A DNA stretch of 64,000 bases. Origin: Heterobilharzia americana (Eukaryota > Platyhelminthes > Trematoda > Strigeidida > Schistosomatidae). The stretch is from NCBI GenBank assembly GCA_944470555.2, contig OX104130.1, forward strand, positions 44,983,491 to 45,047,490. Reading direction: 5' to 3'. The notes under the pieces were generated by a model. That model was not told the DNA's origin. It saw nothing but the letters and a program-made list of their open reading frames with translations, and made no database searches. Of this stretch, positions 1-10,689 are shown in pieces (position 1 is the first letter of the stretch; every line of letters begins with the position of its first letter). Both the position numbers and the translations under genes were made by a program.

Positions 1-1275
1 CTGCAACCAATCTCTTTAGGCCTTAAATCTTGTGACATTCCGCAACTCTAAATGCGCTCGGCAAAAATGTCCAGTTTGAAAGCTCAAGGAACCAGACAAA
101 CGTTCTAATCCTAACTTCCAAGAAGAGTCTCGAATAGTTTAAATCAACAGTTGTGAACTGTTGCCTTCATTATATGATCACAAAACCGAATACTAGAAAA
201 CTCTCGTTCAAAGAACATAAAGCCCGGCTTAACGAACTCCTGAAAAACAACAAATTAATCTCGGTCTGTCTAGACATGGACTGCCATGTTGAAAATTTAT
301 CATCCGTCCTAGCAGATCATTGTGGATTCTTGAAAGTTTTTCAGAAAGACGCAACAACAAAAAACCAACAGAAATTCTGCACAAGATGAAAGACGAATTG
401 GCCACAAGTGCCTAGATATTTGAGCGATGAAGATCATTTGGTTCGGCATTTCTTCGACTCTGGTCTTTTCAAAGTTCATAAGGAAGACGTTCCTCTTTGT
501 CCAATACGTGACATAATAATTTGCCATATTATGGAATTGCAAAAGGGTTGACCGAAACTCTCCAACCAGTGAAGAATCAGATAAATAATTACAGTACGAC
601 TGATTCATCCGACGTCAGTATGCGTGTGTGAAGCATATGTTGTCTTTGCACATCACGTCAATTTGTACATTTGTCCTTTTGACAGAAATGTACTTTTTAT
701 ATGCCTGTATCGAGGCCAACAATGTTGAAATTGAAGTTCTAAAACAATTTCTTAAGGAATCACTGTTTTGATGCAACTTCAATGTACATTTCAGATTTAA
801 TAATTGGTAAAAGAGTGGTTCCACATAGGTTCGTCTCCTAGCTGATTGCTTCATGGCTAGTCTGGAGAACAGTAAACTACGTTCATTCATCAACTAGTCA
901 TCTCTATTTAAGCGGTGCATGCATGACAGCTTCGTTATCCTTGTGCTACAAAATTTCGACGGATGTCACTGGTTAATTGAATTTACTAGGAAAACTGAAA
1001 ATGATTCAGAATTAAACTTTCTAGACGTTCTGTTGAGAAGAAGACGTGACGCTTCGCTAAGAAGACTGATATACAGGAAACAAACGTGAAATGGATAAAA
1101 TATCAATTCTCAAAGTTGTCTTCCATCAGGAAGGGAAATAAACCTTTGCGCACTGTGTATAAGATTTAGAATAATGTGTAAAGAGGAAGCAATAAATGAA
1201 GAGTTGGAAGTGCTTCGAAGATTGGTTATCGAGAAGGGTTGTGTTGCAAGATTTATTGAGGAAAATTAAGCCTAA
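1..1275 (+). pseudogene. Penelope-like element copy 1: N-terminal region and reverse transcriptase, broken
   Basis: Remnant of a PLE polyprotein, an RT that primes on nicked target DNA. Pieces in order: about 1-390, an N-terminal stretch resembling the PLE region before the RT (NCCLHYMITKPNTRKL, then VLADHCGFLKVF..DATTK); 420-540, the motif normally read as LYGLPKVHK..VPLRP, here SGLFKVHKEDVPLCPI; 640-760, a relic of the SFDVTSLFTNVP block (LSLHITSICTFV); 835-900, LADCFMASLENSKL; 990-1080, ENDSELNFLDVLLRRRRD ending in IYRK; 1190-1265, EELEVLRR..ARFIEEN. These lie in several frames with many stops, so it cannot make a protein. The YVDD active-site block near 915-940 reads CMHD. The copy continues past the left edge of the window. 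Assignment rests on remembered family motifs. Confidence 0.8.
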
Positions 1276-1387
1276 ACAATACCAAGGGAGAACCTCTACA
1301 GTTCTTAGGAAAACACTATCGGTGAGAGATTGACTAATGGTCCGTTATGTCTCATTCGTCGCTTCTTTTTTCTCCCATTAATTTGTC

Positions 1388-1720
1388 AAACTTTTTAATT
1401 GGAGTCTTTGAATTTGTTGAAAGCAGCTGATTTGACTTTATTGGATGCTACAACTAGAAGTTCTCTCTCTTTTGTTTATTATCTTCATAAGTCTACATTT
1501 CAGTTGTTCGATGTCACTACGCATACTAGCTAATTTCTTGAAAATTCTGCATTTTTCTCTCAGATGTAGTTTTCTGATATTGTGGCGAATATCTGTAGCT
1601 CATAGTGTGTATATTCAAAGTTTTCCTTGGAACTGGAGTCTTATTTGGCAGCTAAAGCCCTAGCTCAGAGAATAGCTCCCTCGTCATTTGTTCTATTGCT
1701 CTTTTCACTCTTTCTGTTTG
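1388..1720 (-). pseudogene. Coding-like antisense stretch, possibly a PLE N-terminal fragment
   Basis: On the minus strand this stretch reads in patches as a basic, helical sequence (RKLHLREKCRIFKKLASMR, then SDIEQLKCRLMKIINKRE). That resembles the coiled N-terminal part of some PLE proteins. It sits between the RT and endonuclease remnants of copy 1 but on the other strand. The resemblance is weak and could be chance. Confidence 0.15.
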
Positions 1721-1984
1721 AATAAGAGAACGTAGATGAAGATATTTATGAATGACTTGGTTTTTATGCGTCGAATGTTAGAAACACGATGATTTCTATA
1801 TCGTGCTTTCATTTATGAAAGTCGTGTTTTTTTTTTACTAGTCTTCGAACGGGTAGACACTATATTTCATTAGTTTAAATGTAAAGCACGGAATTGTGGT
1901 AGAGCATAATTCTATATTAGATTGTTCATTCGATATGATAAACAGTGATATAATATTATTTACTGGATGACGTTCGAGCAGATT

Positions 1985-2275
1985 TTATTGCTTATCATCA
2001 TATCAGACATTGGAGCTGGTTACATAAGCCGCGCAAAGCATGTTCTGTCCAGACACATCTTGAACACTATCCTGCATGGATGTGTAGGGGAGAGTGCAAA
2101 CTAATTATTGGTCCTTTAACACCTAGTTAACCCTGGCCACGCTGCACCAGAATCTTCCTTCAAAGATATTTATTGAGTATGATTAGAAATTTTGAAGTCA
2201 GTGCTAGCTGGTCACTTGAACACAGCAGAAGTCTTGCAGATTCATGAGTTCAAGCCTGATCTTTGAGTTCAAATG
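1985..2275 (+). pseudogene. Penelope-like element copy 1: GIY-YIG endonuclease remnant
   Basis: The frame around 2008-2050 reads GAGYISRAKHVLSRHI and, after a one-base shift, LEHYPAWMCRGECK. This matches the PLE endonuclease pattern CGASYIGRT...L..R..EHHPAWLGKG. The same block occurs at 38274-38340 in copy 2, and the two are clearly alike at DNA level. The downstream HL-TAE piece near 2215 fits the later VLAHLVDTGH block, with about 150 bases of unrelated DNA between. The YIG glycine is replaced by serine and the arginine context is altered, so the nuclease is dead. About 700 bases separate it from the RT part. Confidence 0.6.
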
Positions 2276-2279
2276 AGAT

Positions 2280-3935
2280 ACATCTAATCTCTAAGTTTAC
2301 TTTGTTCATAATCTCCTTCATTTTGTTCATTAATATTACAATTCTCACCCGTTTTCTTAATCTATTATACTTAGTTTTAATACGGCTGAGTCACCTTTCT
2401 TACCCGTTCTATTACTTCCTAGATTAATACACAATCATACATATATAATTTTAACATACTTTCGTTCTTAAGAATGAGCAGCCAATTAAATATTGCGATC
2501 GATTTGGCTTATTTAAGGATAACAAATCCTAAGAAGGCATACCGAATCGTCATGTTCATGTACATTTTTCATTTGAAAGTCTTCCAAAATTGACAGGGTT
2601 TGAACCAACTATTGGGAATATAAGATTACGTAAATCACGAGACGTATGTTGAGAAAACAGATTCTATAAAATTTAGTGAACTCACCTCAACAATTCTATA
2701 TGAACATGCCAGGTTGAATTAAAGATGATATAAAAAAGAAAGAAGATTATGTAATCAGGTATAGTAAAAGTGCGAGATTTGGTTACCTGGGCAAAAATAC
2801 GTTGATGATGGCATTTTGGAAAACATAAATCAGACTGGAAGTGTTTGATAGCTATGACCTCAACCCAATGTAGGAATTTTGGGATAGTTTACCTTTTGAA
2901 AGACTTCAGTATATCTGCCTAATTTCTGACCTACTTCAGATTTTCTCAACACGTTCCATATAGTCTTAGGCTCAGGAGAACCAATACCAGCGGTATTATC
3001 ACTCGACATCTGATTGAGGAAGAACATCAGATGAATATAATGAAGTTCATGATTAAAATTTTTTTATATATTTCTGGTGTAGAAAGATAAATTAGGGACA
3101 AGAAGTTTGTCTTAAACGTCGCACTACAAATTGCAATTTACTAGTATACAGACCTCTAAATTTAAGATGTTGAGTTGCTTACATAATTATCAAAGGCTTC
3201 GCTGAAGTGGGAATGTATCCTTTTAGGGGAAAAAATGGAAGCGCAAGTGCAGTCAGTAATAGAAGAATATATAATTATATTAAGCTCTAAATCTAAAGCA
3301 ATTTCGGGAAGGTAATACGCTACGACTACTACAAAAATTTAGAAATAACCACATGCAAAACACAAAATAAGTCAAGAGGAAAGGACCCAACTTGTCAATG
3401 GGAAGAGATGAACGAATATGTTGAAATGTATGTTGTAATACTTTATAAAACTCATAACAATTTGACTAAGTATGAAATACAACAAAATGATTAAAAAATA
3501 AAAGTACTACTACCAATTATTAAGTAGCTTGAGTCAGTAAACAAAATATTAGGAAAGTTGTACTGTGAAGGAAAATGTATTAGGTGGAGGTAAAACTGGG
3601 ATTCAGTATTGGTGTCGTCTGGACATCATTTAGATCCACCTATATTTCCAAAACGTTTCTGAACAATCAGCACAATGGGAGGAAAATTATCTAACAAGAT
3701 GTAACAGGAGAATCGAAAAATGAAGAACATTGAGGGAAAACTTCAAGATCAAGGATGGGTTAGGCGAATCGGCATTAAGAACATAGATAAGCAGAATAAC
3801 ATCAGTTTATACATAAACATTATAGCGTATCAGGAGACAATTATTAATCTTTAATAATAGTCTGGTTAGATAAAAGGTAGTTGTAATCTTACTTTAGAAT
3901 CAATAGACAGGGAGTAACTCAAGCTTTTAAGAAAC
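2280..3935. other. AT-rich stretch, no gene seen
   Basis: No open frame over 60 codons, tRNA-like block or obvious repeat was found here. The text is AT-rich with short homopolymer runs, as expected for trematode intergenic or intronic DNA. Confidence 0.6.
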
Positions 3936-3985
3936 TTGTTAATCATCGTAGACTGACATCAGTTAGAGGAACAAAGGAAACCTGT

Positions 3986-4036
3986 GAGCACTGAACAGCT
4001 GTTTCGTCCTAGTATGGAACTCCTCAGCAGAGCGCA
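3986..4036 (-). ncRNA. Hammerhead ribozyme, nearly intact, in the left arm of the foldback SINE
   Basis: On the minus strand the conserved core is CTGAGGA (4027-4021), followed by stem II GTTC/GGAC around a seven-base loop, then GAAA (4005-4002). Stem III is the self-complementary ACAGCTGT, and the base before cleavage is T (3994). Core position 7, normally U, is G; that position tolerates change in hammerheads. Stem I pairs as three base pairs, one T-T mismatch and two more pairs. The base before the cut is U rather than the preferred C, so slow cleavage would be expected at best. The very short stem III is a known trait of schistosome Sm-alpha ribozymes. Activity is inference. Confidence 0.6.
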
Positions 4037-4051
4037 TTCACGACCTCAGGT

Positions 4052-4095
4052 GTCCCATACTAGGACGAAGCAGCTGTCTAGTGCTCCCAGGTTTC
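4052..4095 (+). ncRNA. Hammerhead relic, right arm of the foldback, core lost
   Basis: This is the mirror copy of the ribozyme. Stem II (GTCC...GGAC) and stem III (CAGCTGT) are present, but the first core block reads CTCAGGT instead of CTGANGA, and GAAA has become GAAG. It should not cleave. Confidence 0.5.
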
Positions 4096-4136
4096 CTTTG
4101 TTCCTCCAACTGATGTCAGTCTACGATGATTAACAA

Positions 4137-4743
4137 CTTGAAAAATTTCCAAATCTCCACAACCCTTCAAAAAGGTTAAGAAACTATCACGTTTACCTTA
4201 CTAATAACTTGTACTTTTACATAGACGAAAGAATATTTCAAAGTTGGTTAGCGTATGAGGCTAACTATCATATAATTATGGGTAACAACCAGAAGAAACC
4301 TGACGCAAGTAATCGTTCCACACTACCATATATCAGGGTATTTGTTATCAGTAAAAGTATAGAGCTTCAGTCCAAAGCTTTTATTATTATCATCTCAGTT
4401 AAGTGGCCCAGTAGTAGCCCATTTTCCTGCTTTTATTCTTGATTGTTCTTATATTATTAATTTTTCCACTATATCACTTCTGTTTTGTAGCATTAATAAA
4501 GAAGTTTCAAAACTGTTTGCATCGGGTACGAGTACTGGCTAGTTTTTTAACGTTGTAGTAACCGACGTCTTTATTAGTAGTTCTCCGACTTTTATTTTAT
4601 TACTAGGAGTTATCATGAGTATAGATTTTATACTAACCATGCAACTAGAAGAATGTTTCTTATCATTATGTTGACTAGTTTGCTTCTAGTGTTTTGATGA
4701 TAATACTTACGCTTTCAGTTTTCATTCCTTCTAATTATTATTA
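4137..4743. other. AT-rich stretch, no gene seen
   Basis: It contains a 77-codon frame (4209-4442) with no recognisable motif, likely chance. The left end follows the foldback SINE and the right end meets the decayed tail of the minus-strand PLE. Confidence 0.5.
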
Positions 4744-5420
4744 TCATGTCAAAGTAATCTTGAGAAGTACAAGTTCTCCTATTTTTACTATAGTGAAGCT
4801 ATTGTTTGTGACAGTGTGCAAATAAAAAGTAAGAAATAGAGGTAATTCATTATTTTTTGTGGTGAATAAGTGAAAAATTTGATCCATTTTTCGAAGTGTT
4901 AGGGAAGTGAGAATTCTTTTCTGATTGCTATGATACCTCACATTGAAAATGTGACGAAGAAAGTAGTGTAACCCTAAACATCTGGATAGTTTTTTTGTAT
5001 TTTCTTTCAAGTGCATTTTTCTTGCACAATTCATTAGCGTTCTAACCTCTTCTTGTAGCTCATAGGACAGAAGCTTTTGAAACTCAGAGAAAGTCTACTC
5101 TAAGTCCCCTTTCTATAAATGCAAGTTTGAATTTTTTCCTCTGCGTCATTTTGAAGACGAAGATCCTGGAAATGAGGCTTATTACCGTCCTCATATTCCA
5201 TAGTAAATTTTTTTTTATCAGGGTGACTATTATTCATATTTAGTGTTTGAGATCCATCATTAAGGTTAGCATACCTGGCAAAATGTTGCTTCAAGTTACT
5301 ACTGAGTATGTCAGCCGGGATCGGATTCTAAGATTTGCCAATAGCGACTCCGTTGATTTGACAACCTAAGACAATGTCAGACTGGAATTGGACTTCTGCT
5401 TTACACATCACTTACTGGAG
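4744..5420 (-). pseudogene. Penelope-like element copy 2 (minus strand): reverse transcriptase remnant
   Basis: Read from right to left on the minus strand. About 5400-5330 gives INGVAIGKS..PIPADIL, matching the PLE block NGVAMGSPLGPILADI. Then 5294-5100 gives KKFTMEYEDGNKPHFQDL followed by IYRKGT, matching IKFTMEYE..LPFLDV...VYRKPT. A stop follows, then SFKSFCPMSYKKRLE and a 96-codon open tail (5034-4744) that fits the region after the RT only loosely. The YVDD box is deleted between the first two blocks. The sequence differs from the copies at 1 and 36961, so it belongs to another PLE lineage. Confidence 0.65.
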
Positions 5421-6425
5421 ATCTAAATGATATTTATCTTTTCTTCCAGTATGATCTTTGTAGATAAAGATGACATTTCGTAGGAAACTATGAAATTATT
5501 CGAAATGTTTGTGTTCTAGCATTTGAGCAGACTGAAAGATGTTTTTCAAATTGTGAACAGCTAACTTGGTACAGATTGGATCCAACTATTTTTATAATCA
5601 GCGAGCAGTTTGATAAACATGAAATGACAGTAAAATTTTCATAGGGAAATCTATTTGTGTACCTTCGGAGAGCTAGATAAATTTGGTGACCGAGCTCAAG
5701 TCACAGTTGTTGCAGTGTTTTGCGCTAATTTATTTGAATAAGTTCTCTTAATTTACTGATTATCCTCCTTCCATTTGATTCAGTTGAATATTTTTAGAAT
5801 GACCAGTTCAAAATTTTGATTAGTCATTCGGAGTTGATTTGAGTTTGTGTCTTTGTCCTTATGAATATACCCAAGTTGAGAACAGCACCAAGTTATAGCT
5901 TAGTCGATTCGAAGATTAGGAAAACTTGACTCGATTCTTAGATTAGTCAAATAGTTATTAAACTTCGTGAACAAGTATGAGGATTTAACTTATTTGGCTT
6001 ATTTGAGCTTTGATTCAGATCACTTAAGGAACAGAAGTTTAACAGATCCCAAGGTACAATGACAATAATATTATGAGACCAGAATATTTTAGAAAATCTT
6101 AGAGTGGAATATTTCAGAGACGACAAATCACAGGCATTGGAATGAATCAAAGTAATCTTATTCAAACCAGTTATAGACTGATCCTTCTATTTTCCTTCAT
6201 ACGTTGTATTTTTTGGAGTATAATATGCATGAAGGTGTTTATTTTCTAAACAGAACTGACTGTAAAGCACAAGGATCATTTTAGAACTACTCTACTCTCG
6301 GTAAATTCATACAATATGGAATGGAAAGTGAACGGATATTGGTTTCAGGTTTATGGCTGAAGAAGTCTACAGATGAAATCATATATAATTAACGTGTTAT
6401 GCAAGTATTTTAAAGCTTCTTAGTC
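5421..6425. other. AT-rich stretch, no gene seen
   Basis: No RNA gene or repeat was recognised. The 72-codon minus-strand frame at 5947-6165 has no motif and unremarkable composition. Confidence 0.5.
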
Positions 6426-6560
6426 ATAGACTGACATAGGCTGGATAATCAGTGAAAACCAGGAAGGGTTAAATAGCCGATCTTTTCTGTTTTGAGGTTG
6501 CACAGCGTCGCGCATATGTGAATTTACGCTGACCCATACCCAAAGCTTCGTGACTCACCA
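6426..6560 (-). repeat. Diverged SINE relic of the tRNA/hammerhead family
   Basis: The plus strand starts with GACTGACAT and continues through CAGTGAAAACCAGG, aligning with the 3' end (read in reverse) of the SINE at 13058 (GATTGACATCAGTT...CATTGAAAACCT). The tRNA part and ribozyme are hardly recognisable. Orientation is minus. Confidence 0.35.
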
Positions 6561-9500
6561 ACAACTGTTTGCAGCTTATTGAATAAAATAAATGACAACG
6601 AATGGGATTTTGATCAACCTATTTTTACAATGGATTCCTCATAAAAACATCAACTATGATCTTAGGAAAGCGGTTGTTCAAATCAAATCCACCTACCTAT
6701 CGATACAAGCGTCGGAATACAGTTTCTTTTAAAGCTACTTGAATGTATACAGAAGTTATACCGAATGATGATGGACATCTGTCAGAAATGCCTAATTTTT
6801 CTCACTTCCGAACTGATCGAAATTTGTCTTGCATGCTATTTATTGTCGGAACTCACCAAGTTGTCTCTAGCTTTTTTGCTCAATAAAAGCAAGTATATGA
6901 AAGGATAAAATAGCTTAGTAATATTCGCCTCACTGCTGTGTTGAATTATTACATCTTCTGTGAAACACACATTGAGATAAGGGACTTCTTTGTGACATTG
7001 AATGGTCAGAAGTTTTGTTTCAAAAACTGATGCAATATGCCCCTTATTTATTTCTTATTTCTTCATTTATGTCCTCAATGAGTTAATTATGCATTCAAAA
7101 TCTATTTGACATATTATTTCGTCCATAACGAATACATCAGAACCTTTATTATGTACAAGTGTCTTGACTATCTGACTGTTTTTTGGGTATCTTAATTCTG
7201 TTTAATTGCTACGAGACAAGAATTTAGACTTCGGAAACGGTAACAAGAAGTACTAATAACTTTCACTGATCAGTTTGGATGTTAGTCTTAGTGGCATTCC
7301 TCCATTTACCTGTCTGAGTTATGACATTCAAAGATATTTTTGTGGATAAATCCGACCATGTTCTGTTGAGATAGTGAAGTGAGTCTAAGAGGAAGTACCT
7401 CTGCTGTTATTTGATTAACTTAAGGTCGGTAACTTGTATGTTTGTTTCCCAGAATTTCTAGAAATGGCATTACGTGAGCGGTTATTTATAAGCATTCTGT
7501 ACAGCTTCTTTCAAGGGTTTTTACTGACTAACAATTGTGTTTGAATAAAGACTTTTTAAACATTCAACATATCATTTTCAGACCTTCGGTTAATTTCTGA
7601 AAGACGAAAGTTCTTTCTTTTCATTGGAAACAATTCCTGTCATGCAAATGATTTATAACTTTTAACACGTTGTGTATTTTTCCTTGATGAAAGCAAGTCA
7701 CACAGGCATCGATCTTTGAAAAAGAGATATGCAAGTAACATTTAATCTAACACTAATTCACATAACCTTACCCAGTCAATTCACTTAGTTTTTCTAGTTT
7801 ATTGCCATTTTTTATCGACGATCACTAGAGTGTCATGAGAAAAGCTAATTTGTGGCATTGTGTGAAGATAGTTTCCATTGCTCACTGACATGATTTAGAG
7901 AATTGAAAGATACATTCACATATATTAAGCCACAACACGAAGATACCAAAATCCAGAGAATATTTTTCCGTGGTATTATTTCTCAGATTATGGAATTAGT
8001 GAAAACTAAGCAGCACTAAGTGGGGATTGTCATCGGTGATAATTAACGACGCAGTATGCAGTCTGACCAAAGACTGTCAGATCCTGCAGTAAGCCCTTTA
8101 CCAGTCAACCAGTCAGTAGTATTCCCCTTTATTTTACTTTTTGAGGAAAATTGACATCTTATCTTTACATCAAACGTCTAGTTTGTATTCAAGGAAGAGG
8201 AATGCATCGATAAATTGGAAGGAGTAGCAATAAGGTATTTACTTGATCCTCTTCCTGCTGACTACTTCGTGGATTATTTGGGGTCGAGTAAATAGCATTC
8301 AAATGTAAGTCAGTTCAAAGTTTATGAACATTGCATGGATGATATTTTCGCTACCAATGTTGAGTCGATTGCTGGACGAAAAATCCTAGAGATCTGAAGT
8401 AACATTTATTCACATTTTCTTCCTACATGTCGAGTTGAGTCTTATCGTAAAGCTTTTTCACAGAAGATCAGTATTATAGTGTGGAATAAGATTACTATGA
8501 TCTTCATGAAGAGCTGTATATCCCTGAAACAGTCTACAACCAATCGTGTTGCACCGAAATTTCGAGAGAAACCATGCGAATCAAGGTGTAAATATCAAAT
8601 TGGTTGAAGAGACAAATACCAATAGAATATTCAAATCTAGTAAAGCCTGAAAATAAATAACCAAGGCCATTGTAAATACATATAAACCGTTGTATTTTGT
8701 TTATATTTTTGACGTTGCAACATACCTCTGTTATATTACCGCCTTTTCCATCTATAAAGAAACTGAGCAACCGTCAGGGGGTGTATTTTCATGGTTATTA
8801 TACAAGCTTCCGCATACATGGAGGTCCCCAAAAGACTATTACTGAAGTTTCTAAAAGTGGCGACAAGGATACAAAATTCAGAGGTTTGAGAGAAGGGAAT
8901 ATCCCTTTAGATATTTTTGTAGTACAAACCATAACTGAAATAGTGAAATGACCACTTTCACACTTGTTTTCCTTGGAAGGAGAGAAAGAAATCTGGTCAC
9001 TTATCTCATTGCATGAAGTTATTGCATATGCATAAAAGACAAATTAGATTGAGAATTTAAATTCTCCCATGAAACTCAGGTTTCAGATGAATACCCAACT
9101 CCATTTTCTACTTAACCTGTAAGCATTAAACTTGAATTTCTACACAAATTAAGGATACTAACCAACTACCTCTGTGCGGATCGAAAATTCGAAAGGTGAT
9201 ACGTTTGGTCAGATTATACACCTTAGATACTCAAAAGTGATTCGAGAGGCATTCTTTACTGTGTTTTTATGTCTTACTTTCTCTGTGCATACTTCAGTGC
9301 ATCAAAAAAGTGAACATAAAGGTTCTTTTAGTCGGTCTTAACATAAGACCTGACAGAAAGTGATTAGGCACGTGGTACATACGTTCTAGTCACTGCAGTT
9401 GATAGACGTTCACACCATCATGGACTAACATATCTTCACCTTCTTGAATGACATAAGCCTTTTACCAGCTCTCTGAGTTTCACCTTACAATGACCATTTT

Positions 9501-10525
9501 TGAAATTGAAATCTTTCTGTTCTGTCTTGTATTCTTTTTGAAAATCTAACGTTAATGAGTTCACTTCTTAACTCTATTTCTATAATTAACATCACTGATT
9601 GACATTAACTTTTAACCCTTGTAGGATTTTCGATGATATTTTCGAAATAGTACTCAGGTGTACAGCTGTGATGAGACGTATTTGAAGTCTTTTATGTTGA
9701 TCGCCGTCATATAAATTAATTCCACATTATCTTTCACACTAAACACTATTAAGTAACAGTGTAAGCTGTTTATATAAATAAGGCTTTTAATCAACTTGTA
9801 GTAGTTAACAGGTAATCTACAAAAATGCTGCATTACTGCGTACTAAGTTATGTGATATCCGAAATCAAGCAGTGTTCAGGTTTCATTCTAACACAAGTAA
9901 AATAGTATTCCGAACTTCACTCATTATTTAAAAAAAACAAGTCTAAGTTAGTTACTTCTTGAGCATTATAAACTTTGAAGCAACACGCAGTGTATTTGAA
10001 CTACTCAAACTTAATTTTGCTTGTTTAGACGTAATATTGAATAGTAGATTACAGATAAAACATTATCTGACAAAAACGCTGCTTCAGTATATACCGCATT
10101 TAATGATCCTAAAAACATGGAAATATGACGTAATGAAATTGCCTAGTCTACTAAATTATGTTAAAATTTCAATGCTTTATTTTGTTTTTAGTTGGCAGCA
10201 ATATATCTTTCTTTATGATAAATTGATCACAAAATGTTTTTTAAAACATTTTGAATTTGGAAAGCATAACGCCCTATTCATTTGTGATGTCAATCTGTGA
10301 TGAAATTCCCATTGCAATCATTTGATTTCCCACAAATATGCGGATTGAATAACAATCTGATGCTCTCTACTGATTTCAGGATAAAATATGTGTAGTTTTA
10401 GTGAAAATCTGTCCTCTGTAGGGTCAACCAGATTGGTTGAGAAGATGAATGCTCTCTGTTAGCATTGGTGATTTTGGTGCTATATCGCTAGTCGAGAGAA
10501 GCTGGAGAACGAGGGCGTTGAACAT
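6561..10525. other. Long AT-rich stretch, no gene seen
   Basis: It holds only short frames (for example 8697-8951 + and 9959-10300 +) without motifs, and they look like chance in AT-rich DNA. A perfect short inverted repeat lies at 10230-10253. No tRNA, rRNA or retroelement coding was seen. Confidence 0.5.
10230..10253. repeat. Perfect AT-rich hairpin
   Basis: Arms of 11 bases (CAAAATGTTTT and its complement) around TT. No associated function is visible. Confidence 0.6.
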
Positions 10526-10680
10526 TTACTCAGTAGTTGAGTTACAACATACTCAGCATGAAACCTGACATCCCTGGGTTCAGTTTTTCATGAGGCTGGG
10601 TGTGCACTGCTAATGAGCCTGTAACTAGGATGAAAAAGCCATCCAGTACGAGCAATTTTTTACAATGGTTTTCTGGATGG
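10526..10680 (+). repeat. SINE of the tRNA/hammerhead family, plus orientation
   Basis: A box A-like block (TCAGTAGTTGAGTTAC, about 10530-10545) and a box B-like block (CCTGGGTTCAGT, about 10573-10584) mark the tRNA-derived head, giving an internal Pol III promoter. They are followed by GTGTGCACTGC, a degenerate hammerhead and a CAATGG 3' part. This matches the order seen in the minus-oriented copy at 13058. Just beyond, CTGGATGGC repeats the complement of GCCATCCAG within the element, forming a small stem. Confidence 0.6.
10604..10650 (+). ncRNA. Degenerate hammerhead in the SINE
   Basis: The core reads CTAATGA (10610-10616); the invariant G at core position 5 is A. Stem II is GCCT...AGGAT, and the GAAA block is embedded in a longer A run. 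It is expected to be inactive. Confidence 0.4.
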
Positions 10681-10689
10681 CATTCGTGA

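Larger units (their letters stand above)
3936..4136. repeat. Foldback pair of hammerhead SINE copies (inverted repeat)
   Basis: Two copies of the same short repeat face each other. The left arm (about 3936-4017) and right arm (about 4052-4136) are reverse complements over roughly 82 bases with few mismatches, around a loop of about 34 bases. Landmarks shared by both arms are GACTGACATCAGTT, GGAACAAAGGAAACCT, CAGCTGT and TCCTAGTATGG. The same landmarks in single orientation occur at 13058 and 59990, so the unit is a dispersed SINE. The arms resemble each other more than other copies, which suggests an inverted duplication or a snap-back reverse transcription product. Confidence 0.8.

Noticed and set aside
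9959..10300. 113-codon plus-strand frame
   Set aside because: Hydrophobic and lysine/asparagine-rich as expected by chance in AT-rich DNA; it spans a perfect hairpin and has no recognisable domain.
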